A stretch of 64,000 nt of DNA, taken from the NCBI GenBank assembly GCA_963795775.1, contig CAWCJL010000003.1:62001-126000 (forward strand), read 5' to 3'. The DNA is from CAWCJL01 sp963795775 (lineage in GTDB: Bacteria > Acidobacteriota > Terriglobia > Terriglobales > Acidobacteriaceae). The translations under genes and the position numbers were made by a program. Below are positions 36,016 through 43,891 of this stretch, piece by piece. The notes beneath the pieces are model-generated. The model did no database searches. It worked only from the letters and a program-made list of their open reading frames with translations, and was not told the origin of the DNA. Position 1 is the first letter of the stretch; every line of letters begins with the position of its first letter.

Positions 36016-36569
36016 GCACCGATCCTCTGGAGTCAGATCTCCGGGCCGGAAGCAGTGCTCCTTGCGAAGCCCCGCTTCGCCGCCGGAACAGGCGTCCATC
36101 GTTGGGTCAAGCGAAACACGCCATCGCTGGCCGGAGCCCGCGCTATTGCAACGGCACGCGCGGCCAACATCTTGACTACATCCCGAGACTACGGGCGGCA
36201 GCTGCGTCTTCGGCCTTATCGATCGTCACCGCATGCTGATCTATGGCGGGCTCGGTAAGTGACTTCGATCACGTGCCGGGGCGCAGACCGCCCGAAAACA
36301 GCGCGTCTGAGTTCGCATCGGCAGCCGCCGGTCATCTCTCCGGGAGCAAAATGGTGAGTTACTCGCACGTGCAGGTTCCCAAAACCGCACACGCCAAGCG
36401 CTCCGCGGGTCTCTCCTGCGGAGAGCAGCAGGAGCGACAAAACCCGTCGCGCCTTTGATTTCACCAAACCTTCCGTGCCCGCCATGCGGCCAGGAACGCA
36501 AGCCTCGCATCTTCCCAAGCTGTGGGCCGCGAGTTTTGTCGCGGTACTTCCCTCCCAAGGAGATTCAGA
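36016..36569. other. Intergenic region with no supported gene
   Basis: About 550 bp between the divergent secreted-protein gene and the small membrane protein gene. Frames that stay open here are Arg/Pro/Ser-rich and look like high-GC noise. The only clear signal is the AAGGAG ribosome-binding site at 36559-36564 for the gene starting at 36570. Confidence 0.5.
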
Positions 36570-36833
36570 ATGACGGACTACCGCGTGCGCGCCGGTGAAG
36601 CTCAGGAAGACCAGGTAACGTCCTTCCTCGAAAGCTACACCTCGAAGATTCCCTCCAGCTTTTTCCTCGGCGCTGCAATTACCTCCATCCTCGGCTCCCT
36701 TATGGCCAAGATTCAGGGCAAAGATGATCTGGCACTGTTCATCGGCCAGTGGCCGGCACCCTTCCTGCTACTCGGGATCTACAACAAGATGGTGAAGCAG
36801 CACGGATCCGACGCCATCACCAAGAGCGAGTAA
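36570..36833 (+). CDS. Small membrane protein upstream of mutS
   Basis: An 87-aa protein with an acidic N-terminus, a helix SSFFLGAAITSILGSLMAKI and a second hydrophobic stretch LALFIGQWPAPFLLLGIYNK. A canonical AAGGAG site 6 nt before the ATG at 36570 supports it strongly. No family was recognised. It is followed by a perfect 11-bp hairpin just before mutS, so it is probably a separate transcript. Confidence 0.7.
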   Translation: MTDYRVRAGEAQEDQVTSFLESYTSKIPSSFFLGAAITSILGSLMAKIQGKDDLALFIGQWPAPFLLLGIYNKMVKQHGSDAITKSE

Positions 36834-36852
36834 GCGCGCACCCTCCCCCCTT

Positions 36853-36886
36853 AACGCCAGCATCGCCTTCACGGTATGCTGGCGTT
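36853..36886 (+). terminator. Perfect 11-bp hairpin between small gene and mutS
   Basis: AACGCCAGCAT (36853-36863) and ATGCTGGCGTT (36876-36886) are exact reverse complements around a 12-nt loop, followed by TTCC. It lies 19 bp after the stop at 36833 and ends 3 nt before the mutS GTG. It may terminate the small gene or hide the mutS start in mRNA. Confidence 0.55.
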
Positions 36887-36889
36887 TCC

Positions 36890-39556
36890 GTGTCCACAGA
36901 TTTCCAGCCGTCCCCCGATGCCCCGGCGCAGACGCCCGTCATGCGCCAGTACGCGGCAGCCAAGCGTCAGCATCCCGACGCGCTCCTTTTCTTTCGGCTA
37001 GGCGACTTCTATGAATTGTTTTTTGACGATGCCAAAGTCGCCGCGCGCGAACTGGAGATAACCCTCACCGCCCGCGACCGGGAACGCCAGGTGCCCATGT
37101 GCGGTGTCCCCTTCCACGCCGCGGAATCCTACATCGCTCGCCTGCTGCGTAAAGGCTACCGGGTCGCGCTCTGCGAGCAGATGGAAGACCCCAAGCTGAC
37201 GAAAAAGATCGTGCGCCGCGAGGTCACGCGCGTGCTTACGCCCGGCACCGCGCTCGACAGCAGCCTGGGTTCGGAGAAGAACAACTACCTTGCCGCGCTG
37301 CACTGGTCGGCAGACGTCTTCGCGCTCGCGTTGCTCGATCTGTCCACCGGCGATTTCCGCACGACCGAGTTCCGCGGCCCGTCCGCCGAGCAGCTCTGTC
37401 TTGATGAGCTGGAAAAAAATCGCCCGTCGGAGCTCCTCTACGCGCGGGACACACCCCTCTTCTCCCGTACCAAAGCCCCGGCCAGCCCCGGCGAGTCCCC
37501 TGCCGCCTCGGCACTCAACAGCACCTGTGCCCGCACCGCCGTGGACCCCTGGGTCTTCTCCCCCGATTATGCCCTCCCGCTGGTGGAGCAGCAGATGGGG
37601 GCCAATTCGCTCGACGGCTTCGGGCTTGCCGGGCACGCGGCTGCTGCGATTGCCGCCGGCGCCCTGCTGCATTATGTGCGCCACACCCAGGGCGAAGGCG
37701 GCCTGGCGCACGTGGATACGCTGCGCTACTACGAGCAGGCCGGCCACCTCGAACTCGACCAGGTCACGGTGCGCAACCTGGAGCTGTTCGATCCGCTGTT
37801 CTCGGATGGCAGTGCACGCAGCACGCTCTTCTCTACCCTCGACTGGTGCCAGACCCCGATGGGCAAACGCCTGCTCCGCGCCAGCCTGCTGCGCCCGCTG
37901 CTCGACCGCGAGGCCATTGAGGCGCGCCACGCAGCCGTTGCGGAGTTGCACGCTGAGCTGCTGCGGCGCGAGGACCTTCGGCGCGCGCTCACCGGCGTGC
38001 TCGATCTGGAGCGCATGCTGAGCCGCATTGCTCTCGACTCGGCCGGCCCGCGGGATATGACCGCGATCGGCGCTTCGCTTGGCCGCCTGCCAGAGGTGCG
38101 CTCGGCGCTCGCCGCGCTGCAAGCGCCTCATTGGCAAAGCTGCGCCACCCGCCTCGATCCGCTCAACGACCTTGCCGATGCGATTGCGCGCACCTTGGTG
38201 CCCGAGCCTCCGCTGACCCTGAACGACGGCGGCGCCATCGCCCCCGGTGTCGACGCCGAGCTCGACGAACTGCGTACGCTTAGCCAGAGCGGACGCCAGT
38301 CCATCGCCGCAATTGAGGAACGCGAACGGGAGCGCACCGGCATTGGCTCCCTCAAGGTCCGCTTCAATTCCGTCTTCGGCTACTACATCGAGATCACCAA
38401 GGCCAACCTCAAAGCCGTTCCCACCGATTACGAGCGCCGCCAGACACTGGTCAACGCCGAGCGCTACACCACGCCCGAGCTCAAGGACTACGAAACGCGC
38501 GTGCTCACCGCCCATGAACGCTCGGTTGAAATCGAGAAGCGCCTGTTCGCGGCGCTCCGCCAAACCATTCTGGAGGCCGCGCCGCGCCTGCGCCGCACCG
38601 CCGCAGCCCTGGGCGAAGTGGATATGCTGGCCAGCTTCGCGCACCTGGCCGCGCTCAAGCACTACACGCGCCCGCAGCTCACGGACGAGTGCGTGCTTGA
38701 AGCCGCGGCCGCGCGTCATCCCGTGGTGGAGTCGCGCATGGAGGCGGTCGGCGAAGGCCGCTTCGTGCCCAACGATCTCTACGTAGCCGCCGATGGGCCG
38801 GCCGTTCTCCTGATTACCGGGCCTAATATGGGCGGCAAGTCCACTTATCTTCGCCAGGCGGCATTGCTCGTGATACTCGCGCAGATTGGCTGCTTTGTTC
38901 CGGCGGAGCGCATGCGCTTCGGCCTGGTGGATCGCATCTTTACCCGCATCGGCGCCAGCGACAACGTGGCCCGCGGCCGCTCCACCTTTATGGTGGAGAT
39001 GATCGAGACCGCCACGATCCTCAACACCGCCACCGCTCGTTCGCTCATCCTGCTGGATGAAATGGGCCGCGGCACCGCGACCTTTGATGGCCTGTCACTC
39101 GCGTGGGCCACGCTCGAGCACCTCCACGCCCGCACTGGTGCGCGCACTCTCTTCGCCACGCATTACCACGAGCTCACGCTGCTCGCCGATCACCTCCCGC
39201 GTCTCAAAAATCTGCGTGTCGCCGTCCGCGAATCGCACTCCGGCATCGCCTTCCTGCACACCATTGAGCCCGGCGCAGCCAGCAAAAGCTACGGTATCGA
39301 CGTGGCCAGGCTCGCCGGCCTGCCCGCTTCCGTCATCAGCCGCGCGCGTGAAGTGCTGCGGCAACATGAGCACTCCGAGAAGCGCACCGTCGCTGCCGAG
39401 ACCGCCGCGGATACGTTGCAACTCACTCTCTTCACTCCCCTTTCGCAGCGCATTCTTGATCGCCTGGCGGAGACCGATACCAACGCACTCACACCGCTGC
39501 AGGCTCTCAACCTCATCGAGGAACTCAAGAATGAACTTCGCAGCGGCGGCAGTTGA
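36890..39556 (+). CDS. mutS: DNA mismatch repair protein MutS
   Basis: An 888-aa MutS1. The mismatch-binding motif FYELF is in LLFFRLGDFYELFFDDAKVA near residues 35-50; connector and lever domains follow; the ATPase has Walker A GPNMGGKST near 645, LLDEMGRGTATFDG and the FATHYHEL switch; a C-terminal clamp follows. It recognises mispairs and recruits MutL. The GTG at 36890 gives the usual short Ala/Pro leader; an in-frame ATG at 36941 is the alternative. Neither has a good ribosome-binding site. nagZ follows after 17 nt. Confidence 0.95.
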   Translation: MSTDFQPSPDAPAQTPVMRQYAAAKRQHPDALLFFRLGDFYELFFDDAKVAARELEITLTARDRERQVPMCGVPFHAAESYIARLLRKGYRVALCEQMEDPKLTKKIVRREVTRVLTPGTALDSSLGSEKNNYLAALHWSADVFALALLDLSTGDFRTTEFRGPSAEQLCLDELEKNRPSELLYARDTPLFSRTKAPASPGESPAASALNSTCARTAVDPWVFSPDYALPLVEQQMGANSLDGFGLAGHAAAAIAAGALLHYVRHTQGEGGLAHVDTLRYYEQAGHLELDQVTVRNLELFDPLFSDGSARSTLFSTLDWCQTPMGKRLLRASLLRPLLDREAIEARHAAVAELHAELLRREDLRRALTGVLDLERMLSRIALDSAGPRDMTAIGASLGRLPEVRSALAALQAPHWQSCATRLDPLNDLADAIARTLVPEPPLTLNDGGAIAPGVDAELDELRTLSQSGRQSIAAIEERERERTGIGSLKVRFNSVFGYYIEITKANLKAVPTDYERRQTLVNAERYTTPELKDYETRVLTAHERSVEIEKRLFAALRQTILEAAPRLRRTAAALGEVDMLASFAHLAALKHYTRPQLTDECVLEAAAARHPVVESRMEAVGEGRFVPNDLYVAADGPAVLLITGPNMGGKSTYLRQAALLVILAQIGCFVPAERMRFGLVDRIFTRIGASDNVARGRSTFMVEMIETATILNTATARSLILLDEMGRGTATFDGLSLAWATLEHLHARTGARTLFATHYHELTLLADHLPRLKNLRVAVRESHSGIAFLHTIEPGAASKSYGIDVARLAGLPASVISRAREVLRQHEHSEKRTVAAETAADTLQLTLFTPLSQRILDRLAETDTNALTPLQALNLIEELKNELRSGGS

Positions 39557-39573
39557 CCGTTAGGCTAGAACGG

Positions 39574-40704
39574 ATGAGTTTGCGAAAAGACGTAGGACAG
39601 TTACTCATCGCCGGCCTGTCCGGCGGCGAGCTTACGGATACGGAACGCGCCTGGTGGCGCCTGCTCTCGCCCGGCGGCGTGATCCTGTTTCGCCGCAATA
39701 TCCAAAGTGCCGAGGCCACGCACGCGCTGCTTTCCGAGTTGCGCACCTTGAGCGACGGCCCGCTCCTCCGTGCCGTGGACCTCGAAGGCGGGCTGGTGGA
39801 TCGCCTGCGTAACCTGCTCGCCCCTATGGCCGCCCCCGCCGTCGTGGCCCGTACCGGCAGTCGCCAACTTATGCGCGAGCACGGCCGCCTGATCGGGCGC
39901 AGCGCTCGCCTGCTCGGTTTCAACACTACCTTCGCGCCGGTCCTTGATCTGCATACATCGCAGTCCGCCGACGTGCTCCGTACCCGCACGGCCGGCGAGA
40001 CTCCCCGTGATGTCGTCACCTACGCCAAGGCCTTTCTAGAGGGCCTGCGCAAGGAAAAGGTGCTCGGCTGCGGCAAGCACTTTCCCGGCCTCGGCGGCGG
40101 TACGCTCGACTCCCACCACGCCACGCCAGCCATCGAGCGCACGTGGACGGAAATGTGGCAGCAGGACCTCGTCCCCTTTCGCGAACTCCGCCGCGCACTG
40201 CCCATGATCATGGTCGCGCACGCTCGCTATCCGCAGGCTTCGCCGCGCCGGCAAGCGGCCCTGCCCGCGTCCATCTCACCCTTCTGGATTTCCCGCGTGC
40301 TCAAGCGCCGCCTCGGCTACAACGGCCTTATCGTCTCCGACGACATGGAGATGGGCGGCATCCTCAACCATTGCTCCATCGAAGACGCCGCGGTCAGTGC
40401 CATAGCCGCGGGCACGCACCTGGTCGAAATCTGCAAAGACCCCAGCCTGGTACTGCGCGCGTATGAAGCCTTGCTGCGCGAGGCCGAAACCTCCCGCAGC
40501 TTCCGCCACATCGTCCAGAACGCAGCAAACAAGGTGCGCCGGAGCAAGCGTCGTCTGCTCGGTCGCGATGCGCTGTCCGCCCCTCCCACCCCTGCCGAAG
40601 TGCGCAGCGCGCGGGAAGCCGTCGTTGCCTTTTCAGCGGAGGCGCATCGCCGGGCGGCGCAGCGTCCGCTGGACAGCACGCCGGAACCAGGAGCATCCAT
40701 TTGA
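39574..40704 (+). CDS. nagZ: GH3 beta-N-acetylhexosaminidase (NagZ-like)
   Basis: A 376-aa cytoplasmic GH3 enzyme. Motifs: GQLLIAGLSG, GGVILFRRN, the RAVDLEGGLVDRL strand, GKHFPGLGGGTLDSHHATP (active-site loop with the Asp-His dyad) and the nucleophile Asp in LIVSDDMEMGGI. NagZ removes GlcNAc from anhydromuropeptides during peptidoglycan recycling. The canonical DGEGG around the sugar site reads DLEGG. It overlaps anmK by 4 nt (TTGA), which supports a recycling role. ATG at 39574 preferred over a TTG at 39553. Confidence 0.88.
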   Translation: MSLRKDVGQLLIAGLSGGELTDTERAWWRLLSPGGVILFRRNIQSAEATHALLSELRTLSDGPLLRAVDLEGGLVDRLRNLLAPMAAPAVVARTGSRQLMREHGRLIGRSARLLGFNTTFAPVLDLHTSQSADVLRTRTAGETPRDVVTYAKAFLEGLRKEKVLGCGKHFPGLGGGTLDSHHATPAIERTWTEMWQQDLVPFRELRRALPMIMVAHARYPQASPRRQAALPASISPFWISRVLKRRLGYNGLIVSDDMEMGGILNHCSIEDAAVSAIAAGTHLVEICKDPSLVLRAYEALLREAETSRSFRHIVQNAANKVRRSKRRLLGRDALSAPPTPAEVRSAREAVVAFSAEAHRRAAQRPLDSTPEPGASI

Positions 40705-41891
40705 GCGCAGCTTCCCGGCGCCGGACCTCTGCCCTCACCGTCGCCGGCGTAATGAGTGGCACCTCCGCGGACGGCATCGACGTTGCCCTTTGCCGCATTG
40801 CACCCGCGCGCGGGGGCCACACCAGCGTCGAGCTTCTGCTGCATCGCTCCTTCCCCTATCCCGCCCCGCTGCGGCGCGCCGTGCTGGCTGCCATGAATGC
40901 CGAACATACCTCGGCGGCTGAACTTGCCAGGCTGAACTGGCGGCTGGGACAGGCTTATGCGGAATCTGTAACTGACACAGTCACTTCGTCGAGCAGCCCC
41001 ATCGACCTCGTCGGCTGCCACGGTCAGACCATCTATCACCAGGCCGTGCCCGCTCCGTACGCCGGCCGCGCCGTCGCCTGCACCTGGCAGTTGGGAGAGC
41101 CCGCACTGATTGCCGCCGCTGCCGGCGTGCCCGTTGTTTCAAACTTCCGCCCGGCGGACATGGCAGCCGGCGGCCAGGGTGCGCCGCTCGTTCCCCTGCT
41201 CGATGTCGTGCTCTTCCGTCATGCACGGCGCGGCCGTGTGCTGCAGAACCTCGGCGGCATCGGTAACCTCACGGCCATCCCGCCGCAGGCCAGTCTCGGC
41301 GAAGTCCTCGCGTTCGATACCGGTCCCGCCAACATGGTGCTTGATGCACTGATGGACCGTCTCTTCGGCCAGCCCTATGATCGCGGCGGACGCGTCGCGG
41401 CACGCGGCACCCTCAGCCAGCCGCTGCTGCGCGTGCTGCTGCGCAATGCCTACTATCGCAAAGCTCCGCCCAAGAGCGCCGGCCGGGAGCAGTTCGGCAC
41501 CGCCTTCGTCGAGAAGCTCCTCGTCGAAGCGAAGCGTCTCCGCTTGCGTCCAGAAGGCATCGTCGCCACCGCCGCCGGTCTCACCGCGGCGAGCGTCCGC
41601 ATCGCCTACGAGCGCTTTGTCGCTCCGCGCATGGACCAGGCCCGGGTGGACTACATAGTCTCCGGAGGCGGCGCGCGCAATCCCACACTGCTCCGCATGC
41701 TCACCGAAGAGTTGGCCCCTTTCGGCTGCACCGTGCAGACCAGCGACCACTTCGGCCTGCCCGCGCAGGCGAAGGAGGCCGTTGCCTTCGCCCTGTTGGC
41801 CTATGAAAGCTGGCACCGCCGTCCCGGCAACGTACCCACAGCGACCGGCGCTGCCCGGCCCGTCGTTCTCGGGCAGATCACCTATGTGTAA
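40701..41891 (+). CDS. anmK: Anhydro-N-acetylmuramic acid kinase
   Basis: A 396-aa ASKHA kinase that converts anhydroMurNAc to MurNAc-6-phosphate. Motifs: AGVMSGTSADGIDVALC (ATP/phosphate loop), GCHGQTIYH, SNFRPADMAAGGQGAPLVP, QNLGGIGNLT, FDTGPANMVLDAL, YDRGG and VSGGGARNPTLLRML. The start is a TTG overlapping the nagZ stop. It works one step after NagZ in the same pathway. No murQ etherase is in the window. Confidence 0.94.
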   Translation: MSAASRRRTSALTVAGVMSGTSADGIDVALCRIAPARGGHTSVELLLHRSFPYPAPLRRAVLAAMNAEHTSAAELARLNWRLGQAYAESVTDTVTSSSSPIDLVGCHGQTIYHQAVPAPYAGRAVACTWQLGEPALIAAAAGVPVVSNFRPADMAAGGQGAPLVPLLDVVLFRHARRGRVLQNLGGIGNLTAIPPQASLGEVLAFDTGPANMVLDALMDRLFGQPYDRGGRVAARGTLSQPLLRVLLRNAYYRKAPPKSAGREQFGTAFVEKLLVEAKRLRLRPEGIVATAAGLTAASVRIAYERFVAPRMDQARVDYIVSGGGARNPTLLRMLTEELAPFGCTVQTSDHFGLPAQAKEAVAFALLAYESWHRRPGNVPTATGAARPVVLGQITYV

Positions 41892-41914
41892 CCGTCCCGG
41901 CGCTCTCTTCCGCA

Positions 41915-43456
41915 TTGCGAACCACGCCCTCGCGCCTGGCCCTTGCCGCGCTGCTCTGCGTCACGGCCGCTCTCAGCGGCTGCGGGTACTCGCGCCCCGC
42001 GCCTGGTACCGCAACCGTCCTCATCGAGAGCAGCCCCACGAATCTCGACCTGCGCATCGGCACCGACGCGCAGTCCGAACACATCGGCGCACTTATCTTC
42101 GACGCTCTGGTGCGCAAGGATGAGCACTACAACGTGCAACCCTGGCTCGCGCAAAGCTGGGACCACCCCGGCCCCCTCACCTACATTTTTCATCTCCGCT
42201 CCGGCGTCCGCTTCCACAATGGCCAGCCGCTCACGGCGCGCGATGTGAAGTGGACGCTCGACACCATGCGCAACGGCACGCTGATCACCGCGAAGTCCGG
42301 CGCATTCGCAAAGATTGACCGCATCGACACGCCGGACCCCGCAACTGTCGTCATTACTCTGAAGAAGCCCGACCCGTTTCTGCTGTGGAATCTCTCCGAC
42401 GGCGCGATCGGCATCGTCCCCTACGGCAGCGGAAAGAGCTTCGGCCAGCACCCCATCGGCACCGGCCCCTACCGCTTTATCTCCGCCGAGCAGGACAAGG
42501 ACGTGCTGCTCGAGCGCAATCCGGACTCATGGCAGCCGCAACCGGCGCTGGCCCGCATCCGCTTCAACGTCGTGCCCGATCCCATCACGCGCGCGCTAGA
42601 ACTGCAGAAAGGCTCGGCGGACGCGGACATCAATTCCCTCTCTCCGGACATGGTCCAGGCCCTGCGGGAGCACTCACGTCTGCGCATCGAAACCGTTCCC
42701 GGCACCAGCGTGAACTACATCACCTTCAACCTGCGCGATCCGAACCTGCGCGATATCCGCGTGCGCCAGGCCATCGCCTATGCGATCAATCGTCCGCTGC
42801 TGGTCCATACCCTCTGGCGCGACCAGGTCCGCCTCGCCGACAGCCTGCTGCCGCCCGGCCACTGGGCGCGTCCCGACGGCATGCAGACCTACAACTACGA
42901 CCCCGCGCAGGCGAACCGCATCCTCGACAGCGCGGGCTACGCGCGCGGCTCCGACGGCACACGGCTCCATCTGCAGATGAAAATCTCCACCTCCGACGAG
43001 ACCACGCGGCTGACAGCCCTCGCCATCCAGCAACAACTTCGGGCAGTCGGCATTGCCCTCGAAATCCGCCCCTCGGAGTTCGCCACCTTCTATGCGGATA
43101 TCACCAAGGGCGCCTTCGCGCTCTACACCCTGCGCTGGAAGGGCGGCAACGAAAGCCCGGACATTTTCCGCTACGCCTACACGCGGGAGTCTCTGCCGCC
43201 CCATGGCGCCAACCGCGGCTACTATCTCAATCCCGCCGTAGACGCCGCCATTGCCGACGCCGCGAACGCGACCGACCAGGCCCGGCAGCGCGCCGATTAT
43301 GTACGCGTCCAGCAGATCCTGGCACACGACCTGCCCTCGCTCAACCTGTGGTACCTGGACACCATCATCGTCCACAGCCGGCGCCTCGAAAACGTCCACC
43401 CGTCTCCTTCCGGGGACTACGATTTCCTTCGCACCGCGACGCTTTCCGCATACTGA
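41915..43456 (+). CDS. Peptide/nickel-type ABC transporter substrate-binding lipoprotein
   Basis: A 513-aa SBP_bac_5 family lipoprotein: signal peptide with lipobox LSGC (Cys23), then SSPTNLDLRIGTDAQSEHIG, the family signature YIFHLRSGVRFHNGQPLTAR, PIGTGPYRF and DIRVRQAIAYAINRPLL. It begins at a TTG 24 nt after anmK. No permease or ATPase genes follow. Given nagZ-anmK upstream, binding of cell-wall peptides is plausible but not shown; related proteins bind oligopeptides, dipeptides or nickel. Confidence 0.88.
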   Translation: MRTTPSRLALAALLCVTAALSGCGYSRPAPGTATVLIESSPTNLDLRIGTDAQSEHIGALIFDALVRKDEHYNVQPWLAQSWDHPGPLTYIFHLRSGVRFHNGQPLTARDVKWTLDTMRNGTLITAKSGAFAKIDRIDTPDPATVVITLKKPDPFLLWNLSDGAIGIVPYGSGKSFGQHPIGTGPYRFISAEQDKDVLLERNPDSWQPQPALARIRFNVVPDPITRALELQKGSADADINSLSPDMVQALREHSRLRIETVPGTSVNYITFNLRDPNLRDIRVRQAIAYAINRPLLVHTLWRDQVRLADSLLPPGHWARPDGMQTYNYDPAQANRILDSAGYARGSDGTRLHLQMKISTSDETTRLTALAIQQQLRAVGIALEIRPSEFATFYADITKGAFALYTLRWKGGNESPDIFRYAYTRESLPPHGANRGYYLNPAVDAAIADAANATDQARQRADYVRVQQILAHDLPSLNLWYLDTIIVHSRRLENVHPSPSGDYDFLRTATLSAY

Positions 43457-43509
43457 GGCAGGGCCGGCGACTCAACCCTGCAAGCGCGCCCCGGTGATAT
43501 CCTCAAACT

Positions 43510-43845
43510 ATGTGGCAGGTCCAGCAGAGCTTCGCATCTTCAGGCTTGGCGCGTAAGCCCTCCGGCTTCTGGCGGACGCTTGCGGTCCTGCTCTGCATGG
43601 CGCTGCTTCTGCTCGGCACCACGGTGCATGTGGCCCACGGCCATGCTCCCGGCTCCAGTTTGCATGACGACTGCTCGCTCTGCCTCAGCGTCCACGCGGT
43701 CGTCGCTGTCCTCGCCGCCGCGGTACTGCTGCTCACGCAGACCACTGCTCCGTTTTTGCGGCGACCGGCGCGCCTGCGCACACTGCGCTCGATTGCGTGT
43801 CCCTACTGGAACCGCCCGCCACCCCGGCAGTGCTCTTTCTCCTAG
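43510..43845 (+). CDS. Small His/Cys membrane protein (DUF2946-like)
   Basis: A 111-aa protein with a hydrophobic helix (RTLAVLLCMALLLLGTTVHV), a His-rich segment HVAHGHAPGSSLHDDCSLCL containing a CxxC, and a second helix (AVVAVLAAAVLLLTQ). The layout resembles DUF2946-type proteins, which often accompany TonB receptors and metal genes. It is 47 nt upstream of the TonB receptor gene and may be co-expressed. Metal binding is an inference from the His/Cys pattern. Confidence 0.6.
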   Translation: MWQVQQSFASSGLARKPSGFWRTLAVLLCMALLLLGTTVHVAHGHAPGSSLHDDCSLCLSVHAVVAVLAAAVLLLTQTTAPFLRRPARLRTLRSIACPYWNRPPPRQCSFS

Positions 43846-43891
43846 TCAGCTTTTCCTTCACCACAACTGAATAGCCCTTTAGGAGCCCTGC

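Noticed and set aside
36216..36558. Possible minus-strand gene of about 105 codons in the 36016-36569 gap
   Set aside because: Arg/Pro-rich product, no ribosome-binding site and no homology recognised; a competing plus-strand frame is equally open.
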